58,727 bases of DNA from Streptomyces acidicola (GCF_009377235.1 NZ_VMNX01000025.1:1-58727), one strand, 5' to 3'; positions 8,750-16,816 are shown, counted from the first letter of the stretch. The notes: generated by a model from the letters alone, not told the origin. Made by a program: numbers and translations.

Positions 8750-8769
8750 TTTCTGAACACGTTCAGAAA
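8750..8769. promoter_or_regulatory. Perfect inverted repeat upstream of the PBP pair
   Basis: TTTCTGAAC and GTTCAGAAA form a perfect 9-bp dyad with a 2-bp centre, 57 nt before the ATG of the upstream PBP gene. It is much more AT-rich than its surroundings, and no T-run follows on either strand. A repressor or activator operator fits better than a terminator. Confidence 0.5.
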
Positions 8770-8914
8770 TCTCGGTCGCCTGGCACTGTAAGCGACCTGA
8801 GGGGGGACTGTGGAAGGGGTTTCCCCAAAGGTGTCCGAAGTGAGATCGGATGTGCGACTTCGGGCCCAGGGGCGGCCGGGGTGGACCCTAGGCCCTGGGC
8901 GAGACCGCAGAACG

Positions 8915-9856
8915 TCAGTCGTTCAACAGACTCCAGACGACGACATTCACGTTGTCCTTCAGGAAGATGTCGAATCCTCCCAGGCGATCCGCCCATGATT
9001 TCGGCATGATGTCGGCGGCCGTGTCGACGACCGTGTCGACGTACACCTTGAGTCGTGCTTGCCGGTTTTCTGCGGGAACGTGCCGCACCGCGTCGTTGTA
9101 GTCGACCATTTTCAAGGCCTTTTGGCCGGACGAATGCAGATCGGCGACGTACTGTTTCGTGATCTCGACATCCTCCGGCTTACCGAACTGCGACATGTGA
9201 CCTGTCACGATCGTGTCGAAGGGATAGTCGAGTATCCAGTTCAGTGAGGCGACATACGTCGGCACGTGCGCGGTGAACAGCAGCCGGAAAAAGGGAGCGG
9301 ACTTGACGGTGAAACTGTCGATCACCGCAAGGACCCGATGGTCCGGCGCGTGAACGAACAGGTTCCCCGGCTGGTGGAAGTCGCCCGGATATTCCAGCTC
9401 CAGGCGCTCTCCGCCCACGTTCAGCGTGTGATGGCGTCCGCTGAACGTTTCGGTCGGCAGCGGGCGATGCGGATCGTTCGCCATCTTGAGCAGGTTCCCG
9501 GTCAGTTCATGCGCGACCACCGTGGGGCTGCCCGGGAACAGGTCTGCTGAACCGGTGTGATCGGCGTGCGCATGGCTGTACACGAGGTGCGTCACGGGCT
9601 GCGTCGTCACCTCGCCGATGGCGGCCAGGAACCGGTCACCGAGGTCCCGTGGTGCGTCGAGCACCACAACTCCCCGCTTGGTCACCAGGAACATCGTGTT
9701 CACAAGGCCGCTGGTGACGCCGTAAAGGCCGCCTCCCAGGTCTGTCGTGAGGTAACCGGACGAGGGAATGTCCGGGCCGATCGCGAAATCAGGCAGCGGA
9801 GCGAACGACGCTTTCTGCGTGAAGTGCACTTCCGCGCCGGATGAGTTACCCATCAT
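8915..9856 (-). CDS. MBL-fold metallo-hydrolase
   Basis: A 313-aa metallo-beta-lactamase-fold protein. The zinc motif HxHxDH is present as SHAHADHTG (about residues 94-100), with a further histidine in GDFHQPGNLF and a late TGHMSQFG segment typical of the fold. The fold covers hydrolases of many kinds; the substrate is not evident. The start ATGATG at 9853-9856 follows GGAAGGAA. The gene is divergent from the alcohol dehydrogenase, separated by 289 nt that include a nonamer tandem repeat. No signal peptide is visible with this start. Confidence 0.85.
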   Translation of the reverse strand: MMGNSSGAEVHFTQKASFAPLPDFAIGPDIPSSGYLTTDLGGGLYGVTSGLVNTMFLVTKRGVVVLDAPRDLGDRFLAAIGEVTTQPVTHLVYSHAHADHTGSADLFPGSPTVVAHELTGNLLKMANDPHRPLPTETFSGRHHTLNVGGERLELEYPGDFHQPGNLFVHAPDHRVLAVIDSFTVKSAPFFRLLFTAHVPTYVASLNWILDYPFDTIVTGHMSQFGKPEDVEITKQYVADLHSSGQKALKMVDYNDAVRHVPAENRQARLKVYVDTVVDTAADIMPKSWADRLGGFDIFLKDNVNVVVWSLLND

Positions 9857-9890
9857 GGTTCCTTCCCGACAGGACAAGGACCGAGACGAT

Positions 9891-9917
9891 GAGGGGAGTG
9901 AGGGGAGTGAGGGGAGT
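9891..9917. repeat. Tandem nonamer repeat GAGGGGAGT (3 copies)
   Basis: Three perfect 9-bp units and a degenerate fourth lie 34 nt upstream of the MBL gene start, in the divergent gap. The rest of that gap (9918-10145) shows no convincing gene; only the ribosome-binding site of the dehydrogenase (CGGAGG at 10135-10140) stands out. Confidence 0.8.
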
Positions 9918-10145
9918 GCAGGAGTGAAGAGGGCGGCGATCGGCGCACACCGCAATGCCCACAAAGCCAGCTAACCACAGCCGTCAGCGGCAGGCATCAC
10001 CTGCGGAATCCATGGCGCTGACCAGCCGAAACGCGGCTTGAACCCGGCGAATTCGTTGAAGTGTCGGATGCCCTCGGCGCGCACGATCGCCCCGCAACTG
10101 GTCTGCTGGTTGAGGGGGCTGCGTACGTGTTCTCCGGAGGAACGC

Positions 10146-11171
10146 ATGAGTACCTATCGAGTCGCGCAGGTGACCGCCCCGGGCGGTACGTTCGAGCTGG
10201 CCGAGCGAGAGGTGACGCGGCCAGGACCCGGCCATGTGAGGATCGCTGTGGAAGCGTGCGGCGTCTGCCACAGCGACACGCTCTTCGTGAACGGTGAGGT
10301 ACCGGGTGTGTCGTTCCCCGATGTTCCCGGGCACGAGATCGCCGGGCGCATCGAGGAGTTGGGCGAAGGCGTTCAGGACCGTGGCTGGCAGGCCGGTGAC
10401 CGGGTCGCGGTCGGCTGGTTCGGCGGCAGCTGCGGCTACTGCAAGCCCTGCCGGCAGGGCGACTTCATCGTGTGCCAGAACCTGAAGGTCCCGGGATGGA
10501 CGTACGACGGAGGCTTCGCCGAGAAGGTGATCGCGCCCGTCGACGCCCTGGCCCGGATCCCCGACGCACTGGCGGCGAGCGATGCCGGGCCGATGGCCTG
10601 CGCGGGCGTGACCACGTACAACGGGCTGCGGCGCAGCTCCGCCCGGCCCGGCGATCTGGTCGCCGTACTCGGCCTCGGCGGCCTCGGGCACCTCGGGGTG
10701 CGGTACGCGGTGGCAATGGGTTTCGAGACCGTGGGGATCGCCCGCGGCCCCGAGAAGGCCGACCTCGCCAAGCAGCTGGGCGCCCACCACTACATCGACA
10801 GCACCTCCGGCACCTCGGTCGGCGAGGCGCTGCAGTCCCTCGGCGGCGCCAAGGCCGTCCTGGCCACCGCCGGGAACTCCGCGGCCATCACGGCCACCGC
10901 GGACGGCCTGACCCACCGCGGTGAGCTGGTGGTCATCGGAGCGGCACCCGAACCACTGGGCATCATCCCTGCCCCGCTGCTCATGCGCGCCCAGGTCGTC
11001 CGGGGCCACCCGTCCGGCACCTCGCAGGACGTGGAGGACACGATGGCGTTCAGCGTCCTGCACGGCATCCGTCCGATGACGGAGCCCGTACCGCTGGACC
11101 GCGCCGACGACGCCTACCGGAAGATGCTCGCCGGAAAGGCCCGCTTCCGGATGGTGCTCACAACCGGCTGA
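10146..11171 (+). CDS. Zinc-dependent alcohol dehydrogenase
   Basis: A 341-aa medium-chain dehydrogenase/reductase. Catalytic zinc ligands are visible in CGVCHSD and PGHEIAG. Structural zinc is bound by the C-x2-C-x2-C-x7-C motif in CGYCKPCRQGDFIVC. The NAD(P)-binding Rossmann motif is GLGGLGHLG (about residues 177-185). It should oxidise an alcohol or reduce an aldehyde in the cytoplasm; the cofactor cannot be assigned safely. The ATG at 10146 has a CGGAGG site 5 nt upstream. It stands divergent from the MBL hydrolase. Confidence 0.92.
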   Translation: MSTYRVAQVTAPGGTFELAEREVTRPGPGHVRIAVEACGVCHSDTLFVNGEVPGVSFPDVPGHEIAGRIEELGEGVQDRGWQAGDRVAVGWFGGSCGYCKPCRQGDFIVCQNLKVPGWTYDGGFAEKVIAPVDALARIPDALAASDAGPMACAGVTTYNGLRRSSARPGDLVAVLGLGGLGHLGVRYAVAMGFETVGIARGPEKADLAKQLGAHHYIDSTSGTSVGEALQSLGGAKAVLATAGNSAAITATADGLTHRGELVVIGAAPEPLGIIPAPLLMRAQVVRGHPSGTSQDVEDTMAFSVLHGIRPMTEPVPLDRADDAYRKMLAGKARFRMVLTTG

Positions 11172-11224
11172 CGACAGGCCGACGCGGGCTCGGTGCACGG
11201 TCTCGGCTGAACGACATCCCGGAG

Positions 11225-11407
11225 CTAAGCCGCCTTGGGTTGCGTGGCACGCATGCCCGAGGCGGGCCCCTGTACATCCTCGAGCAGGAAGGCCTCGTCC
11301 TCCCCGAAGTCCGGGGCCTGGAAGGGGTTCGTCGCCGGAGGCGGTGATGCCGCAGTGGCACAGCGGGGTTGCCCTTCCAGGGCGGAGAACAGCGACGTCG
11401 GATCGAT
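11225..11407 (-). CDS. Candidate small protein with a possible ATC start
   Basis: On the minus strand a 60-codon frame with strong Streptomyces codon bias reads IDPTSLFSALEGQPRC and ends MRATQPKAA before TAG. It is acidic in the middle (APDFGEDEAFLLEDV). No ATG, GTG or TTG lies at its head; an ATC at 11405-11407 sits 7 nt after GGGAG, so either ATC is used or an ancestral ATG was lost. This would fill most of the 302-nt gap between the dehydrogenase and the next gene; otherwise that gap holds nothing I recognise. I cannot assign a family. Confidence 0.3.
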   Translation of the reverse strand: MDPTSLFSALEGQPRCATAASPPPATNPFQAPDFGEDEAFLLEDVQGPASGMRATQPKAA

Positions 11408-11473
11408 GAGAGGTCTCCCTTTCGTTACAGGTCCCTGAAGGGGCCTGGCGTGCCGTGACCGGGCACAGCGGTC

Positions 11474-11695
11474 CTACAGCTTGGTCATCTTGGCGTACGG
11501 GCTCAAGATCCGCATTTGCGCCGAGCCGAAATCGACGAGCGCCGCGATTCCATCCTCGATGCCGATGACCCGGCCGAGGCCGTACATGTCGTGTGTGACC
11601 TGGTCGCCCACGGCGAAGTGCTTGGGAGCCGGTGTGACCGGGGCCTTGAAGGGGCTGGTGGGCAAATGACGCTTCGGTGCAGCAGGCTTTGTCAT
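11474..11695 (-). CDS. Small conserved protein with a KOW/CarD-like beta domain
   Basis: A 73-aa protein. After a basic Pro-rich tail it has HFAVGDQVTHDMYGLGRVIGIEDGIAALVDFGSAQMRILSPYAKMTKL, a compact all-beta pattern resembling CarD N-terminal or Tudor/KOW-like modules. I recall near-identical short proteins in many Streptomyces genomes annotated as hypothetical. The ATG at 11695 has GGGGG just upstream; the longer open frame beyond it is poorly coding. A role in RNA polymerase or nucleic-acid contact is only a guess from the fold-like pattern. Confidence 0.75.
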   Translation of the reverse strand: MTKPAAPKRHLPTSPFKAPVTPAPKHFAVGDQVTHDMYGLGRVIGIEDGIAALVDFGSAQMRILSPYAKMTKL

Positions 11696-11906
11696 TGCCC
11701 CCAGTATGCGCTGCCTACGCGTAGCCCGTTGGCGCCGGCCGTCCCACGTCCGCTGCTCGGCACCGACCCGGACGGCAACAACGCTTTGGGAGCGAAGCCA
11801 GGGAATCATGCCACGGACCTGGGTCTCTGAGACCCGTGAGGTGGCCGGAAACCCGACCGCAGGACACCACCCACGTTGACGGTGGCTGACCTCTGCATCC
11901 GGCACG

Positions 11907-12275
11907 GTTGTGTGCCGCCGGGCCGAAGATCTCTTCGATGTCCAGGACTCGGTCGGTGAGGGCGGACACCGGGGCAGTGAGGAAGGGGCGGAAGCCGCCG
12001 GGTCGAAATCGCAGGCCGAGTGCCCGGCCGGGTCCAGAGATCTCTAGGGCGAACGTGTCGCTGACGATGCCTGTGATGTGGGCCTGCCCGCCGGTGGTGA
12101 AGGTGAGGTGGACCACCGGGTGAGTGAGGACTTGCTGCCGGTGTGGTTCGGTCAGGTCCCAGTGGAGGATCCAGTACCCGTCCACGAAGGGGGTCAGATC
12201 CGCCGGGGCCGGCTCGTGGTCGAGTCGGAACCGCTCAGCCGCGGTGCGCGGGCGGGGATGGCCCGTTGTCGCGTT
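11907..12275 (-). pseudogene. AraC-family regulator, N-terminal (DUF6597-type) fragment
   Basis: The minus-strand frame reads RFRLDHEPAPADLTPFVDGY, then WILHWDL and GRALGLRFRPGGFRPFL, ending in LDIEEIFGP, the N-terminal sensor region of many actinobacterial AraC regulators. Homology stops abruptly near 11907 and the downstream reading is unrelated, so the HTH domain is missing. No usable start codon is seen at the 5' end either; the first GTG (12185) lies inside the domain. I read it as a remnant truncated at both ends. It lies divergent to the TIGR03086 gene. Confidence 0.6.
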
Positions 12276-12338
12276 TGTTCAATACCCGTCATCGTCGTCC
12301 TGTCTACCGTGCCTGACAGCGAGCGAGGAAGGGATGAC

Positions 12339-12941
12339 GTGGAGACGAGATCTGTGATGGCCCGAGCCTCCGAAACGGCGGTGGACATCGTCCGAGGGAT
12401 CGGGCCGGACGCGTTCGACGGGTGCACACCGTGTCCGGAGCTGAAGGTCGGTGCACTTCTGAATCACCTGATCTTCTTCACCGGTGTGCGGGGGCACGCC
12501 GCCGGGCTGAAGCAGCCCCCGCAGACCCCGAATGAAGTGGCGGAGGGGCATGACTTCACCGCGGAGCCGGATTGGGCCGAGGCGTATGCCGCCCGGTCGG
12601 CGGCGACAGCCGCCGTCTGGAGCGCTCCGGAGGCATGGGCCGGCGAGACGGCGCTGACCGGGAGCGGGCGGATGCCGGCCCGCTTCATCGGTGGGATCGT
12701 GCTGGGCGAGTGGCTGCTGCACGGCTGGGACCTGGCGGTGGCCACCGGGCAGAAGCTGAACGTGGACGACGAACTCGCGGCAGCGCTGTACGAGGACATC
12801 GCCGACAAGGCCGAGATGGCCAGGCAGTACGGGGTGTTCGGCCCTGAGGTCGGCGTGCCGCCGACCGCGCCGCTGTTTGACCGCGCTCTGGGACTGGCGG
12901 GCCGTGACCCGTCGTGGAAGCGCCCGGCTGACCGCATGTGA
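12339..12941 (+). CDS. TIGR03086-family metal-binding protein (mycothiol maleylpyruvate isomerase-like fold)
   Basis: A 200-aa DinB/MDMPI-like four-helix protein. Typical TIGR03086 features are VDIVRGIGPDAFDGCTPCPELKVGALLNHL, with a metal-binding His in LNHL, and GEWLLHGWDLAVATGQ, which carries the second conserved His. Related proteins may use mycothiol, but the reaction of this subgroup is not established. The GTG at 12339 follows GAAGGGA by 6 nt; an in-frame ATG at 12357 is an alternative. A GGGGC/GCCCC hairpin directly follows the stop. Confidence 0.8.
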   Translation: METRSVMARASETAVDIVRGIGPDAFDGCTPCPELKVGALLNHLIFFTGVRGHAAGLKQPPQTPNEVAEGHDFTAEPDWAEAYAARSAATAAVWSAPEAWAGETALTGSGRMPARFIGGIVLGEWLLHGWDLAVATGQKLNVDDELAAALYEDIADKAEMARQYGVFGPEVGVPPTAPLFDRALGLAGRDPSWKRPADRM

Positions 12942-12960
12942 AGGGGCGCAAACAGCCCCT
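12942..12960 (+). terminator. Short GC hairpin after the TIGR03086 gene
   Basis: AGGGGC and GCCCCT pair around a short loop directly after the TGA. No T-run follows, as usual in Streptomyces. The next 135 nt up to the left att repeat hold nothing I recognise. Confidence 0.5.
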
Positions 12961-13094
12961 CGTGGTCCTGCGGATCGCAACCCACGTCCCCTTCTGCCTG
13001 GGGCGCTGAGCAGGCGTCCAAGGACGCCAGGAGCGCCGGTGGCTGGTTGCCGCCATGGTCGGGTGTCCGGCCGTGAGCATGCCGAAGGGCGTCA

Positions 13095-13189
13095 GCCCAG
13101 CTAGACCCACGTATCCAGCCACATCCGGGCCCGCCACGAGTCGATCGGGATCGCGCTGCCCGTGTACAGCGGCCAGAAGTAGATGAAGT
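13095..13189. repeat. Left attachment-site repeat (attL), detached pmt 3' end
   Basis: This 95-bp copy still encodes the pmt C-terminus (FIYFWPLYTG ... RMWLDTWV stop, minus strand). It differs from 25963-26057 at three positions (13128, 13133, 13156). Two differences are synonymous and one changes Thr to Ser. The identical blocks are 13095-13127, 13134-13155 and 13157-13189; crossover should fall in one of them. It is probably the displaced original host gene end. Confidence 0.85.
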
Positions 13190-13229
13190 CGCGGCTGGCC
13201 GGGCCCATGTGGGCTCTGACCAGCCGCGA
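13189..13229 (-). terminator. Hairpin downstream of the integrase gene
   Basis: TCGCGGCTGG (13189-13198) and CCAGCCGCGA (13220-13229) are perfect 10-bp arms around a 21-nt loop, 22 nt beyond the integrase stop. It is a likely factor-independent terminator for the int transcript; it could also take part in integrase binding beside the att core. Confidence 0.55.
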
Positions 13230-13250
13230 TGGTGATCCGGCGGGGCCGCG

Positions 13251-14516
13251 TCAGGCGGCCTGGGCCGTCTCTGGGCCGTGATCTTGAGGATCGGACGCCA
13301 GATACACGCCGTCGACTGCCTTACGGGTGCGCCCCTCGCTGCTCGGCATGAGGTGCGTGTAGGTGCGGAGGGTGAACCCAGGATCACTGTGCCCGAGGTA
13401 CTGGCTCAGGGCCCGGATGTTCTCACCCGCGTCCAGCAGCACGGAGGCGTAGAAGTGCCTGAGCGCGTGCATGCCGTCCTCGGGCGCCGACGCGTACCGC
13501 TTGCCGCTCTCGGGCTCCGGGATGACGCCTGCGGCGGCCAGGGCGGGTTTCCAGTGGTGATCGTTGAAGTTGCTCACGCGGACGTGCCTGCCTTCGGCCC
13601 CGCTGAACAAGAGCCGCTTGGTCACGGGCGGGCCGTCCGGCGTACGCCAGGGAAGCGTCACGTCGACCGGGGCGAACTCCTTTGAGTGGTCCCGGAGCGC
13701 GGTGGCCACGGCCTTCGGAAGCGGCACGTCGCGAACCTTGCCGCCCTTGGGCAGGGCGAACACGTACTTCCCGCGAATGCGCTTGAGCTGGTGGTCGACG
13801 GTAAGCCAGCCGCCCTCGTAGTCGAGCTCGTCCACCGACAGACCGAAGATCTCGCCCTGTCGCAGACCGCATCCGCCGCCAGGGTCCACGGCGGCCCGGA
13901 AGCGCGGCGGGAGGGCGGCCCGTACGGCAAATACCCGTTCGGGCGTCCACGGGACCACACGGGGCTTACCGGGCTTCGGGAGCTGCACCGTGCGGGCCCG
14001 GCACGGGTTCTTACTCAGTAGCCCGTCGTCGACCGCCGCGCTCAGCGCAGCCGACACGGTGCCGACGATGATGCGGCGGTGCGACTCGGCCGGCACGGTG
14101 TCCTCAAGGGCCGCGATCCACGCCCGGATGTGCTCGGGCTTGAACGAGCCGAGCGGGCGGGTCCCGATGTGCGGATACGCGTGCAGCCGAAGCCGCCGCT
14201 CAGCGGCCTCACGGCTGTTGATCTCACCCGTGTGAGCCTTGACCCAGCGTTCCGCGTACTGCCGGAACGTGGTCCGTGCCGTGCGGGGGTCGATGTACTG
14301 CCCGCGAGCCATGTCCGCCTCAGTCTGAGCGAGCCACTGCTCAGCGAGCCGCTTCTGACGGTCGGGGAAGCTCTTGCTCTTCTCGGTACCGTCCGGACCG
14401 ACGTACCTGGCCCGGTAGCGCATGCCGGTGCCGTGGCGGTCGGTTTTCATGCGGACGGTCTTGCCGTCGGCGGTCGTCTCAGTCTTGAACCAGCGGTCTT
14501 GGATGTGGCCTGCCAT
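13251..14516 (-). CDS. Tyrosine site-specific integrase
   Basis: A 421-aa phage-type tyrosine recombinase. It has an Arm-DNA-binding-like N-terminus (DRWFKTETTADGKTVRMKTD), a SAM-like core-binding domain (about residues 95-180, TFRQYAERWVKAHTG) and a catalytic domain with Arg in GCGLRQGEIFG, HALRHFYAS, LGHSDPGFT and the nucleophile Tyr in LRTYTHL near residue 387. It should join the element to the pmt 3' end. The ATG at 14516 was chosen because the domain starts there; AAGGGA lies about 12 nt upstream. It lies beside the att repeat and downstream of the HTH gene, the usual xis-int order. Confidence 0.92.
   Translation of the reverse strand: MAGHIQDRWFKTETTADGKTVRMKTDRHGTGMRYRARYVGPDGTEKSKSFPDRQKRLAEQWLAQTEADMARGQYIDPRTARTTFRQYAERWVKAHTGEINSREAAERRLRLHAYPHIGTRPLGSFKPEHIRAWIAALEDTVPAESHRRIIVGTVSAALSAAVDDGLLSKNPCRARTVQLPKPGKPRVVPWTPERVFAVRAALPPRFRAAVDPGGGCGLRQGEIFGLSVDELDYEGGWLTVDHQLKRIRGKYVFALPKGGKVRDVPLPKAVATALRDHSKEFAPVDVTLPWRTPDGPPVTKRLLFSGAEGRHVRVSNFNDHHWKPALAAAGVIPEPESGKRYASAPEDGMHALRHFYASVLLDAGENIRALSQYLGHSDPGFTLRTYTHLMPSSEGRTRKAVDGVYLASDPQDHGPETAQAA
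13262..13279. promoter_or_regulatory. Possible arm-type integrase site (left)
   Basis: The 18-bp sequence GGGCCGTCTCTGGGCCGT is itself a pair of GGGCCGT half-repeats. It recurs with one mismatch at 25863-25880, near the other end of the element. Matching motifs inside both ends fit arm-type binding sites of a tyrosine integrase. The left copy overlaps the last codons of int. Confidence 0.4.
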
Positions 14517-14605
14517 GCGGGGCGGTGGTCCCTTCTGGACATGGGACAGGGAGGGCCACGGCGTGACCCTCCCTGCGGAGTTGGATGGTGCGCTGAGCGG
14601 TGGTG

Positions 14606-14845
14606 TCAGGCGGCTTCGCGGTCGTCGTTCTTCCGCTGCGTGATGTAGGCGCGTACGTCCTCGGGGTCGTAGCGGACGTACTTGCCGATGCGGAAGCCGG
14701 GCGGGCCGGTCCGCTTCTTGCGCCACTGATAGACGGTCTCTAAGGGCACCTCGAACATCGCGGCGATGTCGTCGGGGGTGAGGTACCGGTCCGGGAGGCC
14801 GCCTCGGAGAGTGGCGCGGGGATCGGGGTCGGTCGCCTTTGCCAT
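14606..14845 (-). CDS. Excisionase-like helix-turn-helix protein
   Basis: A 79-aa MerR/BldC-type winged HTH protein: YLTPDDIAAMFEVPLETVYQWRKKRTGPPGFRIGKYVRYDPEDVRAYI. This is the standard excisionase pattern of AICEs, which helps the integrase excise the element by bending att DNA. It is annotated in relatives as a helix-turn-helix domain protein. The ATG at 14845 has GGAG 6 nt upstream. The int gene follows 89 nt downstream on the same strand. Upstream lies the iteron field. Confidence 0.88.
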   Translation of the reverse strand: MAKATDPDPRATLRGGLPDRYLTPDDIAAMFEVPLETVYQWRKKRTGPPGFRIGKYVRYDPEDVRAYITQRKNDDREAA

Positions 14846-14896
14846 AGGGACTCCAAGCGGGAGGGCATGGCCGCGTCTGTCCGAGGTGCGGATTTC

Positions 14897-15102
14897 TGCG
14901 TCATTGCGTCATCAGCGTCATTCGGGCTTCTGACCTGCGGCTTTGTGTGACGCAGTGGTTTGGGGGTGCGTCATCGGCGCGTCATGGACTGCGTCATCGC
15001 ATGACGCAGATGACGCAGGATGACGCAGACATCGCCGTCTGCGTCATGGCTGTAGTTGCAGCTCAGATGCTGTTTTTCGGCTTGCATGACGCAGATGACG
15101 CA
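14897..15102. other. TGACGCA iteron field, candidate replication origin
   Basis: Eleven exact copies of TGACGCA or its complement TGCGTCA start at 14897, 14905, 14948, 14967, 14990, 15002, 15011, 15021, 15040, 15087 and 15096; two variants lie at 14914 (AGCGTCA) and 14978 (CGCGTCA). Both orientations occur, partly as a 9-10 bp direct array. They fill the gap between the xis and replication genes. Clustered iterons next to a replication module suggest an initiator-binding origin; a regulator-binding array is the main alternative. Confidence 0.6.
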
Positions 15103-15170
15103 GCGTCTTCCCTCTTAGGACAAAAGAGGGGGTGTCTGTTGTGGTGCGGTGCGCCTCACAGCGTGAAGAA

Positions 15171-15284
15171 GGAGCCGCTGCGCGGCACGACCTTGGGGCG
15201 GCGGCGAGGCCGCCGGAACAGCAATGAGGGGCCGCTACGCGGCGCGTCTTATGGGGCGGCGCGTGGCGCCGAACAGCAAGAGGA
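15171..15284. repeat. Pair of imperfect ~57-bp direct repeats with hairpins
   Basis: Two adjacent copies (about 15171-15227 and 15228-15284) share GCCGCTRCGCGGC, GGGGCGGC and CGAACAGCAA-type segments. Each contains two short GC palindromes. They lie between the iterons and the end of the ATPase gene. Function unknown; they could belong to the origin. The stretch 14846-15340 has no other gene that I can support. Confidence 0.6.
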
Positions 15285-15310
15285 GCACGCGGCGACTGGT
15301 GCTCTTCTTG
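15277..15310 (-). terminator. Terminator hairpin of the replication operon
   Basis: CAAGAGGAGCAC (15277-15288) pairs with GTGCTCTTCTTG (15299-15310) through 12 positions including one G-U, with a 10-nt loop. It lies 31 nt beyond the stop of the ATPase gene on the minus strand. Confidence 0.6.
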
Positions 15311-15340
15311 CTTGTCCGGGCGAGAGCGGGCGGATCGCGG

Positions 15341-16816
15341 TCAGAACATCGGTTTGTGCTCGTGTGGGGGCGGGGTGGCCGGGCGGGTCATTTCGAGGTA
15401 GCGGCCCTCGCTGGTGCGGCCCGAGTCGATGAGGACACCGCGCGCGGCCAGCGTCGGCTGGAGGCGCTTGAGCCGGTCGGAGAGGACTTTGCCCGTAGTC
15501 GGCCAGCCCTTGGGCAGGGGACGGAAGTCGTCGCCCGCGTAGAGGCGACTGAGGCAGTGCAGCCACTCCGTGGAGGTCATCCGCTGCGCGTCGCCCGGCT
15601 CGATGGTGTCGGCGTGCCTGAGGACTGTCTGCGCGAGGAGATCGCCCTCGATCACGTCGTCGTTCAGGTCGTCCAGACTGGCGCGGTAGGCGGTGAGCGC
15701 CCCGAGGCCGGTTGCCGCATCGAGCTGCGCGCACAGGTGCGCGAAGTCGGCCATCCGCAGGTCGGTGGGGGTCTCTGCCTCGGCCGCTCGGACCTTGACC
15801 GTGAGGTCCAGGAGCGAGCCGAGAACGACGGGCAGAACCTCTGCATACTCGGCCCACAGTTCCGCCTCGGTGCGCCGGACGCGGGGCCGCTCCAGCCGCA
15901 GCGGCAGGAGCCGTTCCGCCAGGTCGGGCCGGATGACGCCCACATCGATACCAGTCAGGAGCAGGGGGCGTCGGTAGCGAGCGCGGAACACGTCCCCGTC
16001 GGTGAAGAGAGCGCGCTTGACGTTCTCTGCTCCGGTGACGATGCAGCACATGGCGTCGGACAGGTCCGGGGTCATGTGGGAGAGGTTGTCCAGGGCAGTG
16101 ACCCATCCGGCCGCCACCGCTGCGATCAGGTTCTCCTCGTCCTTGGGCGCGCGGCGCAGGTCGCCGCTCATGCCCTCGATGATCCGTACGAGCATCCGGC
16201 CCCCGGTGGACTTGCCCGCCCCCTGCGGCCCGGTGAGGAACGGGGCGGGGACAGGCACGGACGGCCCGAGGCAGCCGATCAGCCAGGCGATAGCCAGGCA
16301 TTCGGCCTCCGCACTGGCGAAGTTGCACAGCCGGAGCAGGAGATCGATTCCCTTGCCGTCAGTGTCCTTGGCCGGCAGGGGCAGTTCCCCGGTGAGCTGG
16401 GTACGGCGCCAGCACACCTCGCGCGGGTCGGGAACGGCGATCTCCCAGCCGGTGGGGTGGATGCGGACGGACTGCCCGTCGCTACGCCCCAGGTCCAGCC
16501 ACGTCGCACCGTCGAATCCGGGGGCAACGCGGATGTGGACGGGCTGCACGTCCTCGGTCAGCGCGAGTGCTTCGATCAGGTCCAACGCTTCCTTGAGGGC
16601 GGTCCCGTTGAACACGCCGCGCCCGTCCTTGAACAGGCCGACCATGAGTTCCTGGCGGTGGCTGCCGGTCGTGCCCTGGGAGCGGATAGGGCGGGCCACG
16701 GGGTGGCCGTTCTTCTGCGCGTACACGGTTCCGTCGGCGGTGCGGAAGTACCGGAAGTGCGCCTGCGCATAGTCGGTGATGATCTCGCGGGCGGGAGTCT
16801 TGTCGTCCTCGGACAT
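15341..16816 (-). CDS. Replication-associated ATPase (helicase-like partner of the primase-polymerase)
   Basis: A 491-aa protein with a central P-loop ATPase domain: Walker A GPQGAGKST (near residue 196) and a Walker-B-like VTALDNLS (near 240), followed by the arginine-containing segment RARYRRPLLLTGID. The N-terminal 180 residues resemble the leader region of plasmid/ICE helicase-like proteins; the C-terminal part is alpha-helical. The gene begins 2 nt after the primase-polymerase stop, so the two are coupled and probably act together in element replication. I infer DNA unwinding from the pairing; no full helicase motif set is proven. The ATG at 16816 is preferred over an upstream in-frame start inside the previous gene. 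Confidence 0.8.
   Translation of the reverse strand: MSEDDKTPAREIITDYAQAHFRYFRTADGTVYAQKNGHPVARPIRSQGTTGSHRQELMVGLFKDGRGVFNGTALKEALDLIEALALTEDVQPVHIRVAPGFDGATWLDLGRSDGQSVRIHPTGWEIAVPDPREVCWRRTQLTGELPLPAKDTDGKGIDLLLRLCNFASAEAECLAIAWLIGCLGPSVPVPAPFLTGPQGAGKSTGGRMLVRIIEGMSGDLRRAPKDEENLIAAVAAGWVTALDNLSHMTPDLSDAMCCIVTGAENVKRALFTDGDVFRARYRRPLLLTGIDVGVIRPDLAERLLPLRLERPRVRRTEAELWAEYAEVLPVVLGSLLDLTVKVRAAEAETPTDLRMADFAHLCAQLDAATGLGALTAYRASLDDLNDDVIEGDLLAQTVLRHADTIEPGDAQRMTSTEWLHCLSRLYAGDDFRPLPKGWPTTGKVLSDRLKRLQPTLAARGVLIDSGRTSEGRYLEMTRPATPPPHEHKPMF

Noticed and set aside
13000..13090. A gene between the TIGR03086 gene and the att repeat
   Set aside because: All frames are short or shadows; none has a start signal or recognisable product.
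15171..15284. A CRISPR array
   Set aside because: Only two adjacent imperfect repeats without spacers, and no cas genes in the window.
14947..15432. A 161-aa plus-strand frame across the iterons
   Set aside because: Its sequence is dominated by the TGACGCA repeats and GC hairpins (MTQMTQDDAD...), and it overlaps the end of the ATPase gene; non-coding origin-like DNA explains it better.
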